Source: Litsea cubeba (taxonomy: Eukaryota > Streptophyta > Magnoliopsida > Laurales > Lauraceae). From it: a stretch of DNA of 64,000 nucleotides. The position numbers and the translations under genes were made by a program. This document shows, piece by piece, positions 55,501-64,000 of this stretch. The DNA is taken from positions 72,840,269 through 72,904,268 of the forward strand of contig CM022946.1 in assembly GCA_012931725.1 (NCBI GenBank), read 5' to 3'. Positions within the stretch are counted from its first letter, which is position 1. The number at the start of each line of letters is the position of its first letter. The notes beneath the pieces were generated by a model that was not told the DNA's origin, searched no databases, and worked only from the letters and a program-made list of their open reading frames with translations.

Positions 55501-56016
55501 TCCTCTACTAGCAAGGCATATAGGTGTCTTAACAAAAGAACCAGAAAAATCATAGAAAGTGCTGATGTGAGAATTGATGAAAACCATGAATCCAAGAATG
55601 GAACTCATTATGACAGTCCAGTTTATGAGGACTCGAGTGAGATTGATGATGAGATGGCTGAATCTAATGATTCTGAGAAATCAAAGGATGACTCAGAAGA
55701 TACTTCACCTAAGAAGCACAGCACTTGGGTAGAGCAACACCCTAAGGATCAAATCATTGGAGATCCTAAGGCAGGCGTTCAAACTAGACAAAGTGTAGTT
55801 AGCAATTACTCACTTGTGTCCACCATTGAACCCAAGACTGTGGCTGAAGCCAGTCTCGATAAAAGTTGGTCGAAAGCTATGCATGAGGAGATGTGCAGGA
55901 ATTTTGCTGAAGAAATGACGAAAGAATTTGAGATGATTTTCACGAAACCTCTGCCAAAGGAAGTCTTCGAGTATCTCCGGAAAAAGTTAGGAGTTACTCA
56001 CTCTCCTAAACCGTAG
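52516..56016 (+). CDS. Copia gag-protease-integrase polyprotein with RT/RNase H deleted in frame
   Basis: The first suitable ATG is 52516, giving 1166 codons. Order: gag (FDGSNYSFWKIRMQAF near the N-terminus, then LQSIHEGDEKIKEAK); a CCHC knuckle CFNCGGIGHFAAKC (about residue 254); an acidic coiled coil; two more knuckles CFHCNMFGHKRADC and CYICHNYGHLARDC; protease with WVLDSGCSSHMTG (about residue 612); integrase with its HHCC region and DDE core in HTDLCGP, RSDRGGEFTS and QQNGVVERKN. After the integrase tail, RT starts at WSKAMHEEM but jumps to FAEEMTKEFEM and then to IFTKPLPKEVFEYLRKKLGV, the end of RNase H. Around 450 residues are missing, yet the frame stays open. It can supply gag and integrase but not RT. 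Confidence 0.9.
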   Translation: MAVNTGNMKAPLFDGSNYSFWKIRMQAFIKSLGYDVWEAVRVGYNAANVPNDTASKKLADNDSKAQNALFSGLVDSELVKVIACKTAKEIWDKLQSIHEGDEKIKEAKLQTHRSQFESLRMEESENVDSYMQRVNEVTNDIRGLGEEIKEPVIVKKVLRSLLPRFDSKVSAIEEAKDLNAFSMDELHGSLTAYEMRIGKTSSSDKEAAFKVQKKAKETAGHDVDSDDDELEAQFVRKLKKGSIGKYKGKLPFKCFNCGGIGHFAAKCPLKEDNDNDSYAEKSKGNRNFRKRGKAKNFLCQQDDSTSETSDDDESTEALFMVTVEEEEELDPEEDEEAEVNLEEELIATLEELSMERKSSKKNLKLLHESESSIISLKTQVEEYKRMVEVLENQISTKKEEAMKLETEIARAKAENLENSKKLKALQAIEGTMKLNELLKVQRPAHFRFGLGFEKGESSKIAPPEKKKLVKQVTAPSNSMKPTQPRKESIPVRKVMKTNQPQRRYKFYGYCFHCNMFGHKRADCKFYVRNSPFVTRNPFSILSSHKIECYICHNYGHLARDCRLPIANQFQVEKKPKLVKAWRAKKREGNPKESLIVQTAFNAQKKTAPWVLDSGCSSHMTGDKEKFIKLQHYEGGSVKFGNNDGAKICGKGVIQLMANKIRSEEVLYVSGLRHNLLSVSQICDKGHEVIFTKNGFAIKKSSNGKTVATGSRTAGNLYTLSDGAEKTCLMSRTEESWLWHKRLGHLSFDNMSKICNSKAVRGMSKVEKPSNPICDSCQKGKQTRVMFKSKEHHSKKPLELVHTDLCGPMRTQSTNGDKYFMLCIDDYTRMTWVLFLKHKHQALDRFKVFKAQVENQLEKRIKILRSDRGGEFTSEEFTKYCEHHGIQRQYSAPRTPQQNGVVERKNRTVQEMARTMLSESKMADKYWKEAIHTAVYIQNRCLIRPHEDKTPYELWFGRKATVKHFKVFGSKCYIKRLEQNPGKFEERADEGIFLGYSSTSKAYRCLNKRTRKIIESADVRIDENHESKNGTHYDSPVYEDSSEIDDEMAESNDSEKSKDDSEDTSPKKHSTWVEQHPKDQIIGDPKAGVQTRQSVVSNYSLVSTIEPKTVAEASLDKSWSKAMHEEMCRNFAEEMTKEFEMIFTKPLPKEVFEYLRKKLGVTHSPKP

Positions 56017-56223
56017 GAGTTGTGCTTGAAAGGGGGAGCAATGCATTCATTGAATATCCTATTCGCTCCTCGGTTTGGTCCCTTTGGACTTGTTGTCAAA
56101 GGGGGAGAGATGTTATGCTATGATAGCAAGGAGAGATGTTATGCTATGAAAGCTAGGGGGAGATTGTTGAGTTGAAAGTGTTGAAGTTCCAATAGTGTTG
56201 CCAACAATTCCAAAGGGGGAGAT

Positions 56224-57402
56224 TGTTGGAATTTGAGATGACTTGAGTAGTCTTTGATGAATTGAAGAAGTTAGCATCTCAAGTATTGATTTGAGTTGGA
56301 ATTCTTGTCAACACATTGTCACAAACATGATGTTGATAAGCTGGTATTGATAGAGCTTAAAAGAAGAAATCAGAATTGGAAACAGAATTGAAACAGTCAG
56401 GAACTCAGAATTCCTGAAGCAGAGCACGCGGTCGACCGGGCTCTTCATGCGGTCGACCGAGAAAGAAGAAACTTGCAGAAAACAGAAAAAGGCACCTCTC
56501 AGTTATTTTCGTGACACAGTGTGTCTTCGGTCGACCGGGACATCAGGATGTCGACCGAGCTCGATAAGTGACTATTTCCAGTCAGTGTATGATGTCGACC
56601 GAGCACAGTATGATGTCGACCGAGCACGGGAACCAGAGTTGCGCAGAATTAGAAGTTGAGCACGAAAATTCAGCATACTTATCTAATTTGTTTGGGACTC
56701 TTTCTAAACGAATTGTAGCCCGTTTTAAACACAATTAGGGGTTACTAAAACCTATATAAAGGCATGCTTGGGTCGTTCATAAACACATAAGAAGAGAAGA
56801 GAAAAGAGAGAGAGTTCTTGAGAGAAAGCAGAAGCTGCTGCTGTGTTGCTGTTGTGCTGATGTGGTGACGTTTTCTACAGCAATTATGGACGGGATTATG
56901 CTCTAGAAGATGGTGATTCGTCCATGAGTTAAGTGTCTCTCTGTTATGCTTTAATTTCAATTTGTAAGGGATTGAGAGAGAGAGAATTGTAGAGGGGAAG
57001 GGCTGTAGACAGAGTTGATCTTATATTCTGTTTTTACATCAAGTTGGTGCTTGGTGTTTGGGGTTTGGTGATCCTATCTGTGGGTGCAGATAAATTGTAA
57101 GGGGAGTCGGTGCTTCCTAGATAGTTGGTACTATCTGAAACTCAAGGGAGTCGGTGCTTCCTAGATAGTTGGTGCTATCTGAAACTAAGGGTTGGTGCTC
57201 TTTGTCGTTGGTGCGACTAAATAAGATTCAGATCTGTCCCGGATTGGTGTTCGGACAGTCTTTGAACCGTGGACGTAGCCTTTCGGTGAACCACGTTAAA
57301 TCTGGTGTCATTGTGTGGTTTGACTTGTTTTGTTGTTGAATTGGACCTGTTTTTAGAAATCACTGATTCACCCCCCCCTCTCAGTGATCGCGGTATCCAA
57401 CA
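56224..57402 (+). repeat. Copia 3' LTR
   Basis: Practically identical to 51270-52449, including the palindrome cluster (about 56428-56634). Confidence 0.93.
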
Positions 57403-57407
57403 ACAAG

Positions 57408-58159
57408 AGGCTGAAGAAACACTCAAAGAAGTTCATGCTGGTCTTTGCGGAGCTCATCAGGCTGGTCCCAAGCTCTATGATCAGATAAAAAGGTTAGGTT
57501 ATTACTGGCCTGCCAAGGTAGCTGACGCAATGCAATTTGCTAAGCGCTGCCAACAATGCCAAGTTCATGGAGATTACATTCACATGCCTCCAGAATGGCT
57601 ACATCCTACAGCGATTTCATGGCCTTTCGAAGCCTGGGGTATGGACATCATAGGTCCTGTTTGTCCCCCTTCAAGCGAAGGTCATCGATTCATCTTTGCC
57701 GCTACGGATTATTTCTCCAAGTGGTCAGAAGCATTTGCGCTCAACGAAATGAAGACCTCATCAGTCCTTCAATTCCTACGCACCAACATTATTTGTCGTT
57801 TCGGCATACCCAAAAGATTCATCCATGATAACGGACCACAATTTCGGGATCATCGATTCTACAGGTTCTGCGACAAATACAAAATCCAAAGCTGTCCTTC
57901 GACTCCATACAATCCGGCAGCAAACGGATTAGCAGAAGCTTTCAACAAGACACTCTGCAAAATCCTTAAGAAAATGGTCTCTAGTCACAAAAGAGACTGG
58001 AGCGACAAAATGTCTGAAGCTTTGTGGGCCTATCGAACCACCGTTCGAGGACCAACCCATAGCACACCATTCTCCTTGGTTTATGGATGTGAAGTTGTCG
58101 TGCCCTTGGAAGTACAAATTCCTTCCTTGTGGGTATCCTTGCAAAATGACATGACTTAA
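57408..58159 (+). pseudogene. Tat integrase, continuation after the copia insertion
   Basis: A zinc-binding region HAGLCGAHQAGPKL and CQQCQ precedes the DDE core, with Asp in WGMDIIGPV, Asp in IHDNGPQF and Glu in NGLAEAFNKT, so all three catalytic acids are present. The C-terminal LWAYRTTVRGPTHSTPFSLV is conserved. The frame stops at TAA (58157-58159), probably from CAA. Upstream it is continuous with 51269 apart from the nested copia. Confidence 0.8.
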
Positions 58160-58493
58160 GAAAGCAATGTCAAATTGCGACTCCATGAGCTGGACAATCT
58201 CGATGAGAGACGGCTAGAAGCTCGACAAAGCATTGAACTTTACCAAGCACGCATGGCAGGATCTTTCGACAAAAAGGTCAGGCAACGCGCCTACAAAAAG
58301 GGTGACTTGGTTCTTGCGGTAAAAAGACCAATGGTCTTCGCTCACAAGTCCAAAGGAGAATTTGAGCCAAAATGGGAGGGACCCTACGTCATCGACAAGG
58401 TTTTCTCCAAGGCGCATACGCACTCCTAAACATGGAAGGTGACAGATGTATGCTGCCCGTTAACGGCAAGTTCTTAAAGCGGTACTACCCTTG
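58160..58493 (+). pseudogene. Tat integrase C-terminal tail
   Basis: It continues in a readable frame (LRLHELDNLDERRLEA, KKGDLVLAVKRPM, FEPKWEGPYVIDKVF), then a frameshift near 58410 leads to MLPVNGKFLKRYYP and a TGA at about 58493. This is the end of the sense polyprotein. Confidence 0.7.
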
Positions 58494-58849
58494 AAGACTT
58501 ACCCAACTGGGTAAGAGCAATGTCTGTATGGCCAAAACCGGTTTCCAGGTACACGCTCGTCAAACCCACTCTTTTTTAGAATTTTTATATCAAATGTTGA
58601 AATTTCTAGAAATTTAAACAATGCTTACTTTCACCGTTTCATTGTTAAAAAAAATCCTAGTTTAGGAGCCTTTCCCTAACTTGACCAAAATTTTCAACCC
58701 TTGAACCCAAAATTCATTGTTTGAAACAAAATCCGGATTCAGGGATTTCCACCCTAGTCCACCCTACCTTTTACTGCCTAAATGGTTTTAGGTCAAAATT
58801 TATGACCCTCGTGTCTTTAAACAAAAAAAAATTGGTTTTTCAAAAAGTC
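58494..58849 (+). other. Tat 3' untranslated region, first part
   Basis: No domain or repeat recognised. AT-rich, and it leads into the hairpin array. Confidence 0.5.
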
Positions 58850-59370
58850 GCGAGGAAGCGACGCTTAGTCGATACTCGCACAAATTGGAAGCATGCGAGC
58901 CACGTTCGACACTTCCAAAATAGCAAGGAAGCGACATTTCGTCGATACTTGCAAAATCCAAAACCGTGGAGATGCAACATTCCAGTTGATATCCACAACC
59001 CAAATTTCAAAGGTTCGGAAAAACCTAAAAACCGTGGAGATGCAACATTTCAGTTGATCTCCACAACCCAAATTTCAAAGGTTCGAAAAAAACCTAAAAA
59101 CCGTGGAGACACAACATTTAAGTTGATATCTACAACCCAAAGGTTCGAGAAAACCACAAATTCCAAAAATCATGGGGAAATGATATCAAGTCAGTACCCG
59201 CAAAACCAAAATTTTTGAAAAGCAAGGATGCGACATTCCATCGATACTTGCACCAAAATCCGTGAGGATGCGACATTCCATCGATACTCGCAACCAATGA
59301 GCAAGGATACGACATTCCACCGATACTTTCAAGACCATTCAGCAGGGGGCGACTTTTAGTCGATACTTGC
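58850..59370 (+). repeat. Array of ten hairpins with covarying stems
   Basis: Hairpins lie at 58850-58879, 58923-58952, 58966-58996, 59034-59064, 59103-59133, about 59172-59201 (weak), 59222-59251, 59262-59291, 59301-59330 and 59342-59370. The plan is outer stem of 5, four bases, inner stem of 4, loop of 5-6, inner stem, three bases (ATA or ATC), outer stem. Outer stems are GCGAG/CTCGC, GCAAG/CTTGC or GTGGA/TCCAC. Inner stems are CGAC/GTCG or CAAC/GTTG. Both arms change together, and most remaining differences are G-T wobbles. The array lies between the end of the sense polyprotein and the end of the antisense gene. Confidence 0.85.
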
Positions 59371-59387
59371 ATTTTTGAAAACCAAAC

Positions 59388-59590
59388 CGGCTATAGATGC
59401 CACCAAAACAGGCTATAAATGCCACAAACAGGCTATCAATGCCACAAAACAAACCGGCTATCAATGCCACAAAACAAAACCGGCTATCAATGCCACAAAC
59501 CAAAAACTTGGCTTTCAAAAAAACCCAGCTATAAATGCCACCAAAATAGGCTATAAATGCCACCAAAGCTGGCTCTCATGCCACAAAACC
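59388..59590 (+). repeat. GGCTATAAATGCCACAAAACA minisatellite, about nine copies
   Basis: Units of 18-24 bp with a GGCTAT(A/C)AATGCCAC core. They resemble the GGCTATAAACGCC units in the 5' LTR (41283-41375). Confidence 0.8.
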
Positions 59591-60043
59591 GGCTCCCATG
59601 CCAAAACAATCATTTGACAAAAGATTTTCACTAAATGACGAGCTTTTGATCAGATCTCAATTAGCAATCACTTTCATCACAACCGTAGGGAAAACAGAAA
59701 GAAAAGAATCCCATTTAGCAATTACTTTCATCACAAAAAGATTTAAGTGAGCGTAGGGGAAAAAAAAGCATCCCATTTAGCAATTGCTTTCATCATAAAA
59801 AGATTTAAGTGAGCGTAGGGAAAAAGAAAAGAGTACAAAAAAAAATGCATGTGGTATAAAAAAAAAGAAAGTGTTCACAAGCACTACAAAAAAAAAGTAC
59901 CAAAAAAAATACATGCGGTACCAAAAAAAAGAAAAGTGTTCACAAGTACTACAAAAAAAGAGAACCAAAAAATACATGTGGTACCAAAAAAAAGAAGGAA
60001 GAAGGATAGTTTCTATTACAAAAAAAAAAAAAAAAATAGGAGC
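59591..60043. other. A-rich region with short imperfect repeats
   Basis: Three imperfect units around GATTTAAGTGAGCGTAGGG or its variants (59640-59825) are followed by A-runs mixed with GTACCAAAAAAAA words. No gene. Confidence 0.5.
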
Positions 60044-63000
60044 TCAACCAAAAATGATCTCCAGCCAAGATTTCATCTCCTCAAGCAAACTTTTGGCCTC
60101 AGCTGTCAGGGATTCTAAGGCACGCTTCTTCAGGAACTTGCCGTGAGATGCTGCAATCCTTCTTTCACACCGGGAAGCTTATCCCGAGCAGTTTGCCATT
60201 GTTTGTTCTCTTGAAACTTCCTTTCAAGAACTCGATCGGCATCTGCAACCCAGCGAATCAGAGCACTCTCCCTGTTGCGAGCCTCTATTATTGCAGCCCA
60301 CTTGGCAGCGACTTGTGCCTGCAGATGCTCAAGACGCTTACTGGCCTCATCAACCTCCCTATCAAGGATGTTAAGGTCATGTGTCAGCCCAATGATGGCT
60401 AGCTCTTCTAAGTTCTTCTCTCGGACTATCTGCTTCCTGCTTTATGTAGCCTCATCTAGGTTAGACTTAGCCTTATCAGCAGGGTCCAGGAACATCTCCT
60501 TGAAGAACTGGTCGTCAGCAAAACCCATGGTCTCAAAACCACTTGTCACCCAGCACAATGATCCTATCAACGATCGCCCTGGCACCTGTGACATCCAGAC
60601 CAGCCTCTTCGGCATCACCGAGAATCTCATGCACATGCTAGATCATGCCAATTCCGGCATCCAAGTGTCCAGCAAGGAGAGTCTCAATCCAAGAGCTCAG
60701 AACCCGCACCACCACCTTCTTCGCAAAAAGAAAAGACGGCCCAGCTGAAGATTCGCCCCGCTTCGTCGGTCGGCTGCCCATGTCATGCCCCGTTGGAAGA
60801 GGAACAAAAGAACTCTTTCCAGTTGGAGCTACTGAAGAAGGAATCTCAGCACGAGGTATCTCCTCAACATTGTCAGAATTGGTCCCAGGAGCCTCCACCT
60901 CTAGCTGGATCGACCTCTGGTATCCCTTGCTCTGGTTCTGAAGGAAGTGACGGATTCTCCTCTGTCACCACAAAACCTGCCAAAGAAACATAAAAAGGTA
61001 TGAATATGATCCTGCTTGAAAATCATTATCAGGGTTATTACTACAAAATACCTTCTTCGACGACTGGCGGAAGACTTCCTTCCTCCATGAACTCATTGGA
61101 AGCACCGTCAACATTTGCGTCCATCGATGGTCTAAAGTCATCGGAATCCTGTGGCAAGTCAGCTGACAAGAAAAATGTTAGCAAACCAAGTCACAGACAA
61201 AAAAAAAAAGAAAGCAAAAGAAGTTATACCAATTGGAGATTCTAGATTCACTCCAGAGTCCCTCGGTTCTTCTTCAGGTGCCCCGACAGGATCCGTCACC
61301 ACCTCATCGGTTGGAGCCTCAGGCATCGCCAAATCTACCTCTACCAAAAAAAAAAAAAGGAGCAGCAGGGAGAGAAAACAAATCAAGACATGGAAAATTC
61401 CCATGAAAAGAAATGGAAAGAGAAAGAGGAAGAATCATACCTTCACCAACGGTCTCTTATTCTCGGCCTCTCTTCTCTGGAGGCTCGTCAGCATCCACTG
61501 GCACATCTTCATTGATAGTAAGAGGGACTTCTATGTCAGGAGAGTCCTGATATTGCCCCTTGCTGCGATGATGACTCCTCTTCCTCTTACTCCTGCGGGC
61601 TCGGTTTTTAGAGGAACTTGCCCCGCTGTTAGAGTCAGGTTTCCCACTTGACTCCTCACTGGATGGTCTACTCTTGCCAGTAGACTCCACGGAAGCTTGC
61701 CTCTGTGCCGCTTGCATCCAAGCATCAAGTTCAGCTTCCTCCTGTTCTAGCTGCTCTAAAGCCTCATTAGGTATTTCTCGAACAGCTTCAGAACCAATGA
61801 CACCATGGTCACCGAGAAAGCCGATCTTGTGTTTCTCTCCAGAAAGGAAGGCCCAAACTTCCTCTCGTCAGACGCCATCTGACTTTCCAAGGCCCTTTCC
61901 AGATGCCAGCTTCACATCAAGCTCCTTCTTGAAAAGCCCCTGATATGCCGAAAAGCTCTCCGCGAACCACTTTGCAAAGCCGGCAGTCCTGGAAGTCGAC
62001 AACACAGGATGAGATCATGGCTGTAGTGTCTTCAGCACTATAGAAAGCCCATGCATTTCTCCCTTCCTGTAAACCTCCAAAGCGCTTCACCATGTTTGAA
62101 GGCATTCCAACAACACCTTGAGAAAAGCCTAATTACAGAGCAAACCGAGAAGGTACATACGGCTGGATGTCGACGAAAAGATGTCTGCGGTACACCATCG
62201 TGCCGACACATATGCTAAAAAGCCACTCATTCTCTGCGTTTTTCAAGGAGTAATGCCTTCCCGACCCCGCCCTGGTATAGTCTCGGGAGGCACCAAAATC
62301 AAAAGCCTTCTTCCGTAACTCTGGAGAAAGCTTCACTGAAGACTGCCCCATCTCGACGTCCCTGAACCGTCGGATCCTCATGCGGGCAAACAAAAGTGAT
62401 TCAGACACGGCTTTGCCCTTAGCTAGCCGAATCATCAGAGGATCATCATCCTGTGCAGCACCCAGCCGGTGGAAGCCAGGACAGTGGTACACATACCATG
62501 AATAAAAAATATGGGCTGAAAATACCCTGTTCATAGGGAGCCCAAGCCGAACCAAAAAAGCAGCAGCCTGCAGTTCGGTACACAGGTAGGAGTAAAGAGC
62601 TGGCACCAAACCAAGCTGCTCTCCAAACGCCATCTGACAAGCTGGAAAAATACAATGCGGCCTGATGTGCGTTCCATCTCCTCCAGTAAAAACAGCGTCA
62701 CCAAGCTAATAAGTGAGGTAAACAGCGAGATCTCTCCTTAGTGCAATGTCAGGACATATGGCGTTTGTACTCGCACAGAAATCTCTCAACTCTTCTTGCA
62801 TAGCCAAGATCTTCTTCGAACTTGGATCCTGAGCCATGGCTTCCTGGGTCGCACTATCAGAAGACTCCCTGCTATCAAAAAAGTTGGGGAACGAAGAGCT
62901 AGAACTCTTCCAACTGCTGGATCTAACTTTCAAACCCTCCTCCTTTAAAAAATCATAGAAGGCGACGAGCTGAAAATACAGAAGCCTGAACTCCTCAGAC

Positions 63001-63942
63001 TGCTCCTCAAGGACGCTGTCGATCGGCATAAACTCCTCATAGATTCTGCCAAGGATGGGTAATCCAGTAATGGCGCTCAGCTCCTTCAAAGAGAAACCAA
63101 TCTCACCATTCGTCACAACGAAGGTATTGGTTTGTGGAAGGAATGACTCCAACATAGCCATGAAGGCCTCGTCGGAAAAATCACGGTCTCCCTAAAGGCG
63201 CGGACCGCGTCAAAAATCCCGGCTTCCTTCAAAACGGCGCCACCAATCAGCAGGACGCGATCAGTCCACGACTTCCACTCGGAGTCAGCACTGAAACGGC
63301 CACGAAGTCGAAAAGGCTTCACCCAATTACTACCGTCACCGCTGAAAATGCCAAGGCCCACCGGTCTCAAATCGACCGACGGATAATCAGAGCCCCGGTA
63401 ACCGCTGGCTGGCATCAACATGTCCATGTCAGTAGGCGACTTCTCCACATATCCAGGAGAACCGCCAACAAAAACCACGGTCTTGATTACATTTGTCCTT
63501 CTCACCCAGCTTGGAGGATCTTCCCTCTTAGAGCACGTGGGGGCAAGGCTCATGATCGAGACGGTGCGACCAAACGTCGACCGAGTAGCAACAGTCTTCT
63601 TCTCACCATCTGCAGTGAAAGAGAACTGAAAACATCTCCTTTGGTATGTCATGTCATCAGGGACGGCATCACCGAAGAAGAAGGTAGGCTTGGGTAAAAC
63701 ACTCTGATCTTCCATCACCCATGGACGACTGCTTACCATGATCTTATAAAAATGCTCTCCCTTGAGAGCGATCAGTTGCTGCCTCATCTCATCTTTATTG
63801 AGAGAGTCGCACTCTTCCAGATTTCTCTCAACATACTGGACCTTCTCACAGGCTTGCTGAACGGCCAGATTGGAAGATCTAGCAGATCAACGAGGTACGC
63901 TTGTAGCAGGCTCTTTACCCTTGTTCATTCTGGAAGAACCAC
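60044..63942 (-). pseudogene. Spliced antisense gene of the Tat element: PMD plus coiled coil
   Basis: This gene runs opposite to gag-pol. An acceptor TTTGCAG at 63943 suggests an upstream exon; ATG is at 63928. Exon 1 (63942-61441) contains the PMD: LESFLPQTNTFVVTNGEIGF then SLKELSAITGLPILGRIYEE, later SQGVVGMPSNMVKRFGG, then a Lys/Arg/Ser tail. Exon 2 is 61340-61230, exon 3 61162-61052 and exon 4 60976-60044, with GT/AG borders; exons 2-3 join and exons 3-4 join in phase. Exon 4 ends in a coiled coil (LDREVDEASKRLEHLQAQVA). In-frame stops in exon 1: TGA about 63887, TAG about 62703, TAA about 62130; frameshifts near 63180, 60905, 60530 and 60125. Antisense extra genes are known in Tat elements; the PMD link suggests interference with host silencing, which is inference. 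Confidence 0.75.
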
Positions 63943-64000
63943 CTGCAAAGGTTGGAAAAGAAAGAGATCAAACATCAAAATGACAAAATTTTGCTAAAAA

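Larger units (their letters stand above)
51270..57402 (+). mobile_element. Sirevirus-like Ty1/copia deletion derivative
   Basis: The LTRs at 51270-52449 and 56224-57402 begin TGTTGGAATTTGAG and end TATCCAACA. Identical ACAAG target duplications lie at 51265-51269 and 57403-57407. By eye the LTRs differ by one substitution and one single-base indel. A tRNA-Met primer site follows the left LTR. Before the right LTR are several AAAGGGGGAG-type polypurine tracts (about 56029, 56098, 56154, 56212), a Sirevirus trait. The coding frame lacks most of RT and RNase H. Near-identical LTRs mean very recent insertion into the integrase region of the Tat element. Confidence 0.92.
39030..64000 (+). mobile_element. 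Very large Tat-lineage gypsy retrotransposon, continues beyond the window
   Basis: A presumed 5' LTR (39030 to about 41648) is followed by a long repeat-rich leader, a decayed gag-pol (43377-58493) with two RNase H domains (the second of the Tat type), a hairpin array, and a convergent antisense PMD gene (to 63942). A copia element (51270-57402) sits in its pol. The 3' LTR is not reached. Excluding the nested copia the visible part already exceeds 18 kb, as in Ogre-like elements. Many stops and frameshifts show it is old. Confidence 0.8.

Overview
The window is nuclear DNA of a flowering plant with a repeat-rich genome. Evidence for this is nested LTR retrotransposons (Athila, Tat, Tekay-type and Sirevirus-like), hAT, Mutator-like, PIF/Harbinger-like and CACTA-like DNA elements, plant mobile domain (PMD) genes, and exon remnants of plant seipin and beta-cyanoalanine synthase. 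The species cannot be fixed from sequence alone. No rRNA, tRNA or CRISPR locus was seen. No complete ordinary host gene is visible.

Layout. (1) 1-2.2 kb: a minus-strand PMD (MAIN-like) gene whose main exon is tandemly copied with a 612-bp period; then a 33-bp array of inverted TGCACGG motifs. (2) 3.07-17.33 kb: a hAT element with 8-bp target duplications, split by a full-length minus-strand Athila retrotransposon (two 2.74-kb LTRs, one 1793-codon gag-pol frame). (3) 18.39-20.70 kb: a PIF/Harbinger-like element filled with a minisatellite that is itself interrupted by a 982-bp Mutator-like element with 9-bp target duplications. (4) 20.94-21.39 kb: a seipin terminal exon. (5) 21.89-31.81 kb: a minus-strand Tat-lineage element with matching 946-bp LTRs and target duplications. 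It keeps gag but has lost nearly all of pol, carries a 78-bp hairpin minisatellite invaded by a solo Tekay-type LTR, and has a plus-strand antisense coiled-coil gene remnant. (6) 31.8-36.3 kb: host-like DNA with MITE-like modules, a CACTA terminus and two broken exons of beta-cyanoalanine synthase. (7) 36.32-39.03 kb: a Tekay-type 5' LTR, tRNA-Met-type primer site and short leader. (8) 39.03 kb to the end: a very large plus-strand Tat retrotransposon that runs off the window. It contains a decayed gag-pol, a 51.27-57.40 kb Sirevirus-like copia insertion with 5-bp target duplications, a hairpin array, and a multi-exon antisense PMD gene on the minus strand (60.0-63.9 kb).

The most interesting pattern concerns the two Tat elements. 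Both share one plan: sense gag(-pol), then a tandem array of short hairpins, then a convergent antisense gene. In the larger element ten hairpins vary in sequence, but most keep their stems through paired changes, which points to selection on a folded RNA or on a transcription boundary. The Athila and Tat 5' leaders also share a conserved block with a hairpin whose stem covaries between the two lineages.
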